Assembly: GCA_016235585.1 (NCBI GenBank)
Contig: JACRJY010000062.1
Location: 1 to 52,862, forward strand
Reading direction: 5' to 3'
DNA length: 52,862 bases
From: Verrucomicrobiota bacterium
GTDB taxonomy: Bacteria; Verrucomicrobiota; Verrucomicrobiia; Limisphaerales; JACRJY01
The notes under the pieces were generated by a model that worked only from the letters and a program-made list of their open reading frames with translations, was not told the origin of the DNA and did no database searches. The position numbers were made by a program, and so were the translations under genes. Of this stretch, positions 1-7,866 are shown piece by piece; position 1 is the first letter of the stretch, and every line of letters starts with the position of its first letter.

Positions 1-543
1 CGCATCTATCAAAATCAGGACGAAATCCGGGCGCACCTGAAAAAGAATGTTCCCCGCGTCTGCCCCCGTCCATTTCAGTATCACGCCAGCGAGCAGGCCG
101 TGACCGCCAAGTTCGGATTTAATTTCACCCGCGATCTGTCGGAATTTCCAGCCTTCATCCTGCCGCACTATGAGAAGCTGATTCGGGCCATTCATCCCGT
201 GCTGCTGCCGATCATTGACTCGTTCACCGAGCCTTTAAGCCGTGAGGAACGCAAATGCGTCATCAAGGGAAGAAAACGAATTCACCCCACCAACGCCAAC
301 CGGGATTCAATTGCGAAGGTTCGCGAATACTCCCGCTCCATTCCTCGAACATGGAAAATTAGAATTTTGGAGAAGGCACGACACGAGTGCGTTCTTTGTA
401 GAACCGATTTGCGAAACACGGAAGTTCACTTTGACCACGTCATCCCTGTTTCCAAAGGCGGTCTTACTCTGGAGAAAAATCTTCAGGCACTATGTGCCGC
501 CTGCAATCTCAAAAAGGGCAACCGCGTGCCCGCTCCGATTTGA
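1..543 (+). CDS. HNH endonuclease domain protein (5' truncated)
   Basis: The reading frame is open from the first base of the window, so the true start lies upstream and only the C-terminal 180 residues are seen. The last 60 residues form a McrA-type HNH module: a CVLC pair, then the histidine-containing strand FDHVIPVSKGG, a conserved asparagine in EKNLQAL, and a second pair CAAC followed by NLKKGNR. This fold binds one structural zinc and cleaves DNA at the histidine/asparagine site. The upstream part is not recognised. Base composition is lower in GC than the genes to its right. It could belong to a restriction or mobile-element system, but no partner is visible in the window. Confidence 0.75.
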   Translation, partial: RIYQNQDEIRAHLKKNVPRVCPRPFQYHASEQAVTAKFGFNFTRDLSEFPAFILPHYEKLIRAIHPVLLPIIDSFTEPLSREERKCVIKGRKRIHPTNANRDSIAKVREYSRSIPRTWKIRILEKARHECVLCRTDLRNTEVHFDHVIPVSKGGLTLEKNLQALCAACNLKKGNRVPAPI

Positions 544-570
544 CTTCGGATTGCTTTCGATTCTGCTTTT

Positions 571-1473
571 TCACCACCCGTTCACCTTCAACCACTCCGC
601 AAAACGCTTTGGCCAGTCCGTCGGGCACGGTGCGTCGGCGGGGCGCAGGCCGAAACCGTGGCCGCCCTTCTGGTAGATGTGCATTTCGCACGGCACCTTC
701 GCGGCCTTGAGCTGGGAAAATAAAATCACGCTGCCCTCCACCTTCGCACCCGGATCATCCGCCGCGTGGCCGATGAAGACCGGCGGCATCGTCGCATCCA
801 CGCGGATGTCGTCGCGCAACTTCGTCGCATCTTTCGCGTCCTGGATTTTCCACGGATACACCAGCGCGAGAAAATCGGGGCGGCACGAGGTTTTGTCCGC
901 GTCGGCCTTCGGTTCGTAAAGACGGCGCCCGTGGTTGCTCGTGGCGATTAGCGCCGACTGTCCGCCGGCGGAGATGCCGAGCATCCCGATGCGGTCAGGC
1001 CGCACGCCAAACTCCGCCGCGCGGCTGCGCACGAGGCTCACCGAACGCTGCGCGTCCATCGCGGGGCCGAGCGCGGGATTCTCCTGCTTCTCCGGCAGCG
1101 TGCGATACTTGAGCACGAACGCGGTGACGCCGAGCGTGTTGAAATGCTCCGCGACCTCCGTGCCTTCAAGATCCATCGCGAGCTTCGCGAAACCCCCGCC
1201 GGGCAAAATGACGACCGCCGTGCCCGTGGCCTTGTCCTTCGGCGCGGGAAAAACGAGCAGCTCAGGCGAGCTGACATTCGCCAACCGCAACACAGGCTTG
1301 CCCTTCGGAACCGGCGGCAGCACTTCCTCGGCAGGAACGGTCCCCTCCGGCTTCGGCCCGGCGATGCCGTCCGGCCAGACTTTCAAAACCTTGGCTGGCT
1401 CACCGGCGAGGGCGGTGATGGCCGCCATGAGAATGGCAACGACGAATGCAGCTTTGTGAATGAGGGTTTTCAT
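571..1473 (-). CDS. secreted alpha/beta hydrolase (esterase/acetylxylan-esterase-like)
   Basis: This 300-residue protein starts at MKTLIHKAAF and has a signal peptide ending near ALAGEP; an upstream in-frame start would only add residues in front of it. The fold is read from ILPGGGFAKL (oxyanion loop), the nucleophile elbow GISAGGQS, an acid in HAADDPG and a terminal histidine in GGHGFG, in the usual Ser-Asp-His order. Family knowledge: such small secreted esterases remove acetyl or other ester groups from plant or algal polysaccharides. It is the last gene of a long minus-strand run. Exact substrate unknown. Confidence 0.8.
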   Translation of the reverse strand: MKTLIHKAAFVVAILMAAITALAGEPAKVLKVWPDGIAGPKPEGTVPAEEVLPPVPKGKPVLRLANVSSPELLVFPAPKDKATGTAVVILPGGGFAKLAMDLEGTEVAEHFNTLGVTAFVLKYRTLPEKQENPALGPAMDAQRSVSLVRSRAAEFGVRPDRIGMLGISAGGQSALIATSNHGRRLYEPKADADKTSCRPDFLALVYPWKIQDAKDATKLRDDIRVDATMPPVFIGHAADDPGAKVEGSVILFSQLKAAKVPCEMHIYQKGGHGFGLRPADAPCPTDWPKRFAEWLKVNGW

Positions 1474-1513
1474 GGGAAAACTTCTACCACAGCGCCCGGG
1501 CATTGCCGAGCCG

Positions 1514-1591
1514 GAATCGTAGGACAGGCGTCGCGCCTGTCTCCGATTCGATTGGGAAATTATTCAGAGACCGGCGCGACACCTGTCCTAC
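1514..1591. repeat. REP-like palindromic element
   Basis: Two 19-nt arms, GTAGGACAGGCGTCGCGCC at 1519-1537 and its inverse at 1573-1591, match at 18 of 19 positions. The left arm also sits in a smaller hairpin, 1514-1549 (GAATCG...CGATTC). It fills the gap between two minus-strand genes. Its length and nested palindromes are like bacterial REP/BIME elements. No U-tract follows, so it is not a standard terminator. Confidence 0.75.
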
Positions 1592-1592
1592 G

Positions 1593-2303
1593 TCAACGCG
1601 GCCTGACAATCAGTTCCTCCACCACCGCGCGCGGCGGAAGGTGGATGCAGAGCAACACGCACTCGGCGATGTCCTCGGCGCGCATCATCTTCGCGCGGGC
1701 CGAGGCGTCGGGCACGACGGGGCGCTTGTCGAGCAGCGGCGTGTCAATGTCGCCGGGGAAAATCGCGCACGCACGCACGCCGCGACCGCGCTCCTCGGCG
1801 TTGATGGCCTGCGTCAGCCCGGCCATGCCGAACTTGCTCATCACGTAGGCCGGCCCGGCCTTGGGCGACGCCTGCTTGCCCGCGTCGGACACGATGTTGA
1901 CAATGGTGCCGCCACCGCGCGCGCGCATCTGCGGCAGGAACGCCTGCGCGCAGTAGTAGGCGCCGTTGAGGTTGGTGTTCATCATCGCGTGGTAGTCGGC
2001 AAGCGAGAGCACTTCGAGGGCGCGGCGCGGCGCGTTCGTGCCAGCGGCGTTGACGAGCACTTCGACTTCCTTGAACTGGGCCAAAACCTTCTTCGCCATC
2101 GCCGCGACCTGCTTCACGTCGCCGATGTCGCACGGGCAGAGGAGAAATTGTTTCGCGCGTTTGCCCGCGAGTTTGGCGGTGGCCTGCAACGCCTCCTTGC
2201 GCCGGCCCAGAATGGCGACGCGCCAGCCCTGCGCGGCAAGTTTCAACGCGACAGACTGGCCGACTCCACTGCCGGCTCCGGTGATGACTGCGGTTTTGGT
2301 CAT
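1593..2303 (-). CDS. short-chain dehydrogenase/reductase (SDR)
   Basis: The 236-residue protein starts at MTKTAVITG; a GTG five codons earlier would overlap the toxin stop and is less likely. It has the classical SDR cofactor motif TGAGSGVG, the strand motif VLVNAAGTNAP, a catalytic serine in NIVSDAG and the YVMSK pair (YxxxK). It is therefore an NAD(P)-dependent oxidoreductase of about the usual 240-250 residues, probably cytoplasmic since no signal peptide is seen. An arginine in the LGRRKE segment after the second strand suggests NADP preference (inference). Substrate cannot be named. Confidence 0.88.
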   Translation of the reverse strand: MTKTAVITGAGSGVGQSVALKLAAQGWRVAILGRRKEALQATAKLAGKRAKQFLLCPCDIGDVKQVAAMAKKVLAQFKEVEVLVNAAGTNAPRRALEVLSLADYHAMMNTNLNGAYYCAQAFLPQMRARGGGTIVNIVSDAGKQASPKAGPAYVMSKFGMAGLTQAINAEERGRGVRACAIFPGDIDTPLLDKRPVVPDASARAKMMRAEDIAECVLLCIHLPPRAVVEELIVRPR

Positions 2304-2314
2304 AATCGGAAATT

Positions 2315-2632
2315 TCACTCCAAGCCGAATATTCGGCGAACGGCTGCTTCCACGAGTTTCATCTGCTCATCGCTCAAAACACCAAGCCGGCGAAGCAGCA
2401 CCGATCCCGGAACATTGCGTATTCCTTGCGCGTCAAAAGCGCCCTTTTCCAGCCAGCGAACATCAACCACCGCTTCGAAGCGTGTTCCGCGTGTGGCGGT
2501 GGTGTGGGGCATGATGAGAAATAATGCCCGCTCGTTGTCGAGAAAAGGAATGTTCAAGATCAATGCAGGCCGCGTTTTCGCCGCCAGCCCCAAGTCCACC
2601 AGCCAGACTTCACCGCGCCGGGCGTTTGGCAT
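2315..2632 (-). CDS. MazF/PemK-type toxin (type II toxin-antitoxin)
   Basis: A 105-residue protein with the N-terminal MazF signature RGEVWLVDLG followed by KTRPALIL, the strand arrangement of the CcdB/MazF fold, and a length typical of the family. MazF-type toxins are sequence-specific endoribonucleases that cut mRNA. Its start overlaps the end of the upstream small gene by 23 nt, the usual arrangement for a toxin behind its antitoxin, which implies translational coupling. The SDR gene starts 11 bp downstream and may be co-transcribed. Activity is inferred from family only. Confidence 0.75.
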   Translation of the reverse strand: MPNARRGEVWLVDLGLAAKTRPALILNIPFLDNERALFLIMPHTTATRGTRFEAVVDVRWLEKGAFDAQGIRNVPGSVLLRRLGVLSDEQMKLVEAAVRRIFGLE

Positions 2633-2837
2633 GGGCGGCTTCCTCCCGGTCGTAGGCGAGAAACGCCTCTTCGGCGGAGGCCACGAGATCGGCTTCCGTC
2701 ACCATGCCGTGCTTGTCGTCACAAACAATGGCGTCGCCGCGTTCGCGATAGAGACGGTGCAGGGACTGCTCCAGGCGCATCAACTCCCCGGTGGAGAGCC
2801 GGGGGATCGCGGCTTCGATTTCAGCGAGCGTGCTCAT
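2610..2837 (-). CDS. putative antitoxin of the MazF-type pair
   Basis: A 75-residue protein starting at MSTLAEIEAAIPRLS; an earlier in-frame ATG at 2870 would add 11 residues of unlikely sequence. It is mostly helical and charged, with an alanine-rich C-terminal tail (AEEAFLAYDREEAAHA) that could wrap the toxin. No standard DNA-binding motif (AbrB or RHH) is obvious. The call rests mainly on its place directly before, and 23-nt overlap with, a MazF-type toxin gene. Confidence 0.55.
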   Translation of the reverse strand: MSTLAEIEAAIPRLSTGELMRLEQSLHRLYRERGDAIVCDDKHGMVTEADLVASAEEAFLAYDREEAAHAKRPAR

Positions 2838-2888
2838 GCGGTGAAAAATAACACCATCGGCGCGACCCATTCAAGTCAGCATCACGCT

Positions 2889-3962
2889 TTACAACTCCAC
2901 CCACGCCTTCGTCTCCGCCGACTTCACCGCCGCGTCGGTCACTTCCTGCATCCGCGCGCCGTCGTGGAAGGTGACGCTGCACGCGCGCTGCTCGCGGATG
3001 GCGCTCACGAACTCCACCGCCTGATCGTAGCGGAACGAGATCAGCGGATCGCCCACGCCAGGATCGCGCGGCGAACCGGGCCACACGTGGAACTCGCGCG
3101 GGATCGGCAGCGCCTTCAGGCCCGGCCCGCCGACCTTGCCGAACTGCAACTCATTCCAGCAGCCGGTGGTGAAACTGAAGCTCGCCTCGCTGCCGTTGAT
3201 CTCCACGCGGTCGGGGCTGCGCCAGCTTTCGTTCACGCCGCTGGCGAGCTTGGAACTTTCCAGCACGCCGCTCGCACCGTTCGTGAACTCCGAAAGAATC
3301 GCCACCCAGTCATCCGTGTCGTTGGGAGCGCCGCCGCGGACGGGCGTGAGCGTCATCAGATTCGCCACGAGCCGCTTCATCGGGCCGACAAGGTGGTGCG
3401 CGAAATCAATCCGGTGCGAGAGCATGTCGCCGATCTCGCCGGTGCCGGCCATGCGCCGTTGCTGCCGCCAGCCGACGTTGCGCGTGCCCCAGTCCTGCAA
3501 GCGGCACGAGCGGTAATGATACGGCGTGCCGAGTCCGCCCTCGTCCACGAGATGTTTCAGGTAACGCATCGCCGGCACAAAACGGTAAGTGAACGCCGTC
3601 ATGTGCCGCACGTTCGCCTGCTCCGCCGCCTCGGCCATCGCGCGCGCATCGGCAGCGTTGAGCGCGAGCGGTTTTTCAGAAAGCACGTGCTTGCCGCTCT
3701 TGGCCGCCGTGATGGCGATGGGCGGATGAAAAATGTTCGGCGTGGCGATGATGACCGCGTGGATATCGTCGCGCTTCACAATGTCCTCCCAGTTCGTCGA
3801 GGCAATGGGCGCGCCGGTCTGCTGGCGCGCGGCTTCGAGCGTGGCGGGGTTGGCGTCGCACAGCGCGGTGACCCTCACATCCTTGCACAGCGCGAGGCCG
3901 GGGAGGTGGTTTTGCAGCGAGATGCCGCCAGTGCCGATGATGGCGAAATTCAATGTGCTCAT
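2889..3962 (-). CDS. Gfo/Idh/MocA family oxidoreductase
   Basis: The 357-residue protein starts at MSTLNFAIIGTGG. It has an N-terminal Rossmann fold with GTGGIS, the strand ALCDAN, the IATPN loop and the diagnostic EKPLALN motif whose lysine contributes to catalysis, then the C-terminal substrate domain with a conserved histidine in GDMLSHRIDFAHHLVG. Such enzymes use NAD(P) to oxidise or reduce sugars, inositols or their derivatives. No Tat or Sec signal is seen, unlike many verrucomicrobial members. A second relative lies at 5337-6497. Confidence 0.88.
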   Translation of the reverse strand: MSTLNFAIIGTGGISLQNHLPGLALCKDVRVTALCDANPATLEAARQQTGAPIASTNWEDIVKRDDIHAVIIATPNIFHPPIAITAAKSGKHVLSEKPLALNAADARAMAEAAEQANVRHMTAFTYRFVPAMRYLKHLVDEGGLGTPYHYRSCRLQDWGTRNVGWRQQRRMAGTGEIGDMLSHRIDFAHHLVGPMKRLVANLMTLTPVRGGAPNDTDDWVAILSEFTNGASGVLESSKLASGVNESWRSPDRVEINGSEASFSFTTGCWNELQFGKVGGPGLKALPIPREFHVWPGSPRDPGVGDPLISFRYDQAVEFVSAIREQRACSVTFHDGARMQEVTDAAVKSAETKAWVEL

Positions 3963-4038
3963 TTCAGAAATCGAACCGCGAGTGTGGTGAGACACTTGGC
4001 GACAACACGACACGACGCATTCATCAAAGGAAGCGAAG

Positions 4039-5289
4039 TTAATTGCTTAAACGGCCAAAGGCCTTATCGAACCCCACCTTGCACTCTTTGCAAAGTGGCA
4101 CGCTTTTGGCGTCGTGTTCATCCAAGCTGTTTGCATAAGCGCGAGCGCAAGTAGGTTGAGTGCATCTCGGCACACCGAAAATGAAACCTGCGGAACTCAA
4201 AGCCTGTTTTAATGCGCGCTGTTTTAGCCGCTCCTGCTTGGGTGGCAAATCTACAACTGCGCTCGTGTATCGAAGATAGGACATAACCCCGCAGTTAATG
4301 ACGGCTGATGCGGTGCCGAACACGTAGCGATTATTGTTCGCATACAAATCAAACCTCGCAATGCCAAGATAACCCCGCTGTTTTTGGGCAGAAACTCCAC
4401 GGACTTGACGAAGTAATTCCAGTAGGTCGTCCGCGTTCCACTGGCTCCCCAGTTTCCGAGATACAGCCAATTCGCTTTCAAATCTTTTCAGCCCCTCTTT
4501 GTTGGTAATCGACAGCATGGCTTCCCGCACTATTTCAAAGACTGCCTCGTTGTTACTCAAAGTGCGCGGGCGGGTCTTCAACTTCTGCCACATGAGTTGG
4601 AAACTTGGGTCGTTTGTGTTTCTTTCCAACATCGGGCGAAACTGGTTAGCGAATAATTGCACATGATCTCGAGTGGGTTCTGGAAGCTTTTGAGTGGAAA
4701 AACGGAACACGACAGGAATATCCAAAGTCGCTTGCAAATCTTGGCGCAAACTTTGTAGCAACCAACCATCAACTTCCCCAACCGGCACCAGCGCCAAGGC
4801 AAATCCTGTGGACGGCCAAGGCTCAGAATCTGAAAGCCTCATCTCTCGCTTTTCGCCTAGGATTTCGGACGCATCTAGAATCAATGAATCTGTTTCAGCC
4901 TCATTCAACACTGTCTGCGCCTTTTGCTTCGCCAGTTCACTGTTCCCGCTTTTTTGCAGAAGTTTGGCGCATACAAGCTGTTCGTTCAACCGCCACGGAG
5001 CGTGCTGGAGCGCAATTTGAAAATACTTCAATGCCTGATCATCTTGCGAACATTCAACGAACTGACGGGCAACTTCAAACACTGGCTCAATTTTTTGACG
5101 AATCTCAATGTTGTCAGAGAGTGATAGAACTTCATCCGCTACGGCCTTCAAATCTGACAATGATTTTGAAGTTATATTTTCCGTGGATGCCTCACCGCCT
5201 TTTGTCTGCTGGGCTTTGACGTTACAAGCGACAAAGCCCCACAGCATAATAGCCGTTAAGAAGTTGACACTGGCAAAGCTGACTTTCAT
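4039..5289 (-). CDS. archaemetzincin-like secreted protein lacking the catalytic zinc motif
   Basis: The protein of 416 residues has a signal peptide (cleavage near VKAQQ) and a helical, TPR-like segment at about 45-135. Residues 165-403 follow the archaemetzincin plan: LVPVGEVDGWLLQSL, then GYLGIARFDLY and YVFGTASA, then the C-terminal cysteines C376-x4-C381 and C400-x2-C403, which in that family hold a structural zinc. The catalytic helix, normally HExxHxxGxxH directly before the first cysteine, reads SSAGFIFGVPR at 365-375: all three histidines and the glutamate are absent while FG is kept. It is therefore probably a pseudo-protease. The gene is lower in GC than its neighbours. Function unknown. 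Confidence 0.65.
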   Translation of the reverse strand: MKVSFASVNFLTAIMLWGFVACNVKAQQTKGGEASTENITSKSLSDLKAVADEVLSLSDNIEIRQKIEPVFEVARQFVECSQDDQALKYFQIALQHAPWRLNEQLVCAKLLQKSGNSELAKQKAQTVLNEAETDSLILDASEILGEKREMRLSDSEPWPSTGFALALVPVGEVDGWLLQSLRQDLQATLDIPVVFRFSTQKLPEPTRDHVQLFANQFRPMLERNTNDPSFQLMWQKLKTRPRTLSNNEAVFEIVREAMLSITNKEGLKRFESELAVSRKLGSQWNADDLLELLRQVRGVSAQKQRGYLGIARFDLYANNNRYVFGTASAVINCGVMSYLRYTSAVVDLPPKQERLKQRALKQALSSAGFIFGVPRCTQPTCARAYANSLDEHDAKSVPLCKECKVGFDKAFGRLSN

Positions 5290-5336
5290 GTGCGAACCCT
5301 ACTTGCTGGTGCTGACGCTGCCAAGCACAGACACGG

Positions 5337-6497
5337 TCACACCTTCACCCAACGCCGCGACGTTGCCGACTTCTCGACGGCGGCGAGCACGCGCTCGTTT
5401 TGCAAGCCGTCCTCAAACGTCGGATGCACGCTCCGTCCGTTCACCACGGCGGCGATGAAATCCGCGAACGTGTTCACAAATGTGTGCTCGTAGCCGATGA
5501 TGTGGCCGGGCGGCCACCAGTTCTTCGCGTAGGGATGCACTTCGCAGTCGCCGACGAGGATGTCCGTGAAGCCACGCCGATGCGCGGGCGCGTCGGTGCT
5601 GAAAAACTTCAGGCGGTTCATGTCCTCGAAGTCGAAGAACAGGCTGCCCTTCTCGCCGTTGATCTCGAAAGTGATGTTGTTCTTGCGGCCCCGGGCGAAG
5701 CGCGTGGCTTCGAGATTCGCAATCGCGCCATTCTTGAACCGCCCAATCCAGCTCACCGCGTCGTCCACGGTGACTTTGCCGAACTTCGCGCCGGCCTTGG
5801 TGTCGCGGCCCGACTCGCCGCCGTCGGGCAGCGGACGCTGTTTTACAAACGTCTCCATCAGGCCGCAGACTTCGGTGATTTCGCCGACGAGGTGGCGGCC
5901 CAGGTCAATGATGTGCGCGTCAATGTCACCGTGCGCGCCGGAGCCGGCGATTTCCTTCTTGAGCCGCCACGTGAGCGGGGAGCCCGGATCGGCGAGCCAC
6001 TGCTGCGCGTAGCGCGCGCGAAAGTGGTAGATGCGCGAACCCAGCTCGCCGTTCTCAATCATCTGCTTCGCCAGCGCGACGGCGGGGATGCGGCGGTAGT
6101 TGTGGCAGACCATGTTGACCACGCCGGCTTTTTTCACGGCGGCGACCATCTGCTTTGCCTCGGCCAGCGTGCGCGAGAGCGGTTTCTCGCACAGCACCGC
6201 CTTGCCGGCACGCGCGGCGGCGATGGCGATTTCCGCGTGCGTGTCGTTGGGCGTGGTGATGTCCACGATGTCAATGCGCGGATCGGCGACCACCGCGCGC
6301 CAGTCGTTTTCCGCACGCTGCCAGCCGAAAATGTCGCGGGCCTTCTCCACTTCCACCGCGTTGCGCCCGCAGATGGTGGCGAGTTCGACGCGCGCGGGCA
6401 GTTCGGGGAAGAAGCGGTTGACCTGCCGCCAGGCGTTCGAGTGCGCCTTGCCCATGAAGCGGTAACCAATCATGCCAACGCGGAGAGTCTTGATCAT
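5337..6497 (-). CDS. Gfo/Idh/MocA family oxidoreductase
   Basis: A 386-residue protein beginning MIKTLRVGMIGYRFMGKAHS, with the Rossmann loop GYRFMG, the strand ATICGRN, the ITTPNDTH loop, the EKPLSRTLAEA motif and a C-terminal barrel-like domain with GAHGDIDAHIIDLGRHLVGE, in which the catalytic D/H pair is visible. It is an NAD(P)-dependent sugar dehydrogenase type, probably cytoplasmic. Length and motifs are complete. It lies on the same strand as the sulfatase/esterase genes, which fits catabolism of released sugars (inference). Confidence 0.88.
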   Translation of the reverse strand: MIKTLRVGMIGYRFMGKAHSNAWRQVNRFFPELPARVELATICGRNAVEVEKARDIFGWQRAENDWRAVVADPRIDIVDITTPNDTHAEIAIAAARAGKAVLCEKPLSRTLAEAKQMVAAVKKAGVVNMVCHNYRRIPAVALAKQMIENGELGSRIYHFRARYAQQWLADPGSPLTWRLKKEIAGSGAHGDIDAHIIDLGRHLVGEITEVCGLMETFVKQRPLPDGGESGRDTKAGAKFGKVTVDDAVSWIGRFKNGAIANLEATRFARGRKNNITFEINGEKGSLFFDFEDMNRLKFFSTDAPAHRRGFTDILVGDCEVHPYAKNWWPPGHIIGYEHTFVNTFADFIAAVVNGRSVHPTFEDGLQNERVLAAVEKSATSRRWVKV

Positions 6498-6708
6498 GGG
6501 GCGGTGATAGCAGACCGGCGGAGTGCTGGAAACGAAAAGGAGCGCGCCTCAACCCGAAAACCGAAGCGGAATCGCCGCAAAGAACGCAAGGCGATGCAAA
6601 AAGAAGCCATGCCGGATCAGGTTCCCCGCTGTTTTCAGTGGAATGCGCAGGAGTTCTCCGCTTCAAGTCCTCCCCGGCGTTTGATGCCGCCGAAAGCCGC
6701 GAAGAACT

Positions 6709-7866
6709 TTATTTCCCGGCCTTCGCGCCGAGGTGCTTCAGGAGGAAACCCACGGGTGACTTCTCGTCGCCGCCGCCCTTCACTTTGCCTCCGACCACGA
6801 GCACGCACGGCACGCCGGCTTCATCGCAGCGCTTCTTGACGGCCTCGGAGTGCTTCGGGCTGTGGTTGGTGTCGCCGCGGTTGGCGAGCGCATCGTGATG
6901 GTCGCTCGCGGCGAGCAGCACGGGCGGGTCGTCCGGCGAGATGAGGCCGAGCATGTCCACGTCGGCGCGGAGCTTCCGGCCCTGCTCGGTCTGCAACTCG
7001 TCGAGCGTCTTCAGCCCGTAGAATTCCGGCCAGCTTTCCTGCGGGTAGAACTGCATCGCCTCCTTGCTGCCCAGCACGGCCTCCCATTTCGTGATGTCGT
7101 AAGTCGCCTGCCCCGCCGTGGACGCGGCGGCCACCAGCCGCGTGGACTCGCGCAGCACCGGGTCGCTGCTCTTCGGATCGGCGAGGTCGTCGTGGAACGC
7201 GAGCCAGAGCGACGTGCCCGCGCCCGCCGAGCCGCCGAAGGTTGCGACGCGCGTCTTGTCGAAGTTGTAGTCCTTCGCCTTTGAGCGAAGAAATTGAACC
7301 GCCCGCGCGCAGTCGCGCAGCACGGTGTTGATGCTCGCCTCGGTGCGGAAGCGGTAGTTGATGGCGGCGAAGGAAACCCCGGCGTCGAGGCACTGCTTGA
7401 GCGCCGCGCCGCTGGCCGAACTCTTGTCGCCCCCGACAAACCCGCCGCCGTGGATGAACACCACCAGCGCCGTCGGCTGGCCGGATTTCGCGAGCCAGAG
7501 GTCGAGCTTGTTGTTCGGATGCGAACCGTAGCTCACGCCGGCGAAGTCGGGCTTCGGCAAATCGCCTCCGCGCCTGGCCTTGGCGGGCTTGGCGTTCGCC
7601 GGATTTTTCTCCGTCGAAGCAACGGCGGGCGCGGCCTCCGGCGCGGGCGCGGAAGGATTTGATTCGCCGCCCCGCAATTTCCGCAGATGCGCGCGCGCCT
7701 CCTCCAGCGTGAGCTTGCCGTCCTTGTTTGCGTCGGCCTCGGGGTAGCGCTGGAGCGCCTTCTGAAGCTGCTCCTCGGTGAACTCGCGTTGCGCGGCGAG
7801 CGCCGGAACACCTGTGGCGAGCAATGACAGCGCCAGCGCGAGGCCGAGTGAAATCGGGTGTTTCAT
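6709..7866 (-). CDS. secreted EF-hand alpha/beta hydrolase (carboxylesterase-like)
   Basis: The 385-residue protein starts at MKHPISLGLAL and has a signal peptide ending near ALAAQ. A single EF-hand loop, DANKDGKLTLEEA, lies at about residues 45-57, followed by an alanine/proline-rich linker to about 105. The hydrolase domain has the HGGGF oxyanion loop, the nucleophile elbow GGSAGAG and a possible acid and histidine near DHHDA and NHSPKH. Family knowledge: HGGG-type esterases or lipases. The start overlaps the stop of the upstream sulfatase by 4 nt (ATGA), so the two are translationally coupled. The C-terminal histidine assignment is uncertain. Confidence 0.82.
   Translation of the reverse strand: MKHPISLGLALALSLLATGVPALAAQREFTEEQLQKALQRYPEADANKDGKLTLEEARAHLRKLRGGESNPSAPAPEAAPAVASTEKNPANAKPAKARRGGDLPKPDFAGVSYGSHPNNKLDLWLAKSGQPTALVVFIHGGGFVGGDKSSASGAALKQCLDAGVSFAAINYRFRTEASINTVLRDCARAVQFLRSKAKDYNFDKTRVATFGGSAGAGTSLWLAFHDDLADPKSSDPVLRESTRLVAAASTAGQATYDITKWEAVLGSKEAMQFYPQESWPEFYGLKTLDELQTEQGRKLRADVDMLGLISPDDPPVLLAASDHHDALANRGDTNHSPKHSEAVKKRCDEAGVPCVLVVGGKVKGGGDEKSPVGFLLKHLGAKAGK

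Noticed and set aside
1503-4154. Very long plus-strand open frame opposite three minus-strand genes
   Set aside because: It is a shadow of GC-rich codon use: arginine-, histidine- and alanine-rich with no motif, while the minus-strand frames have clear families.
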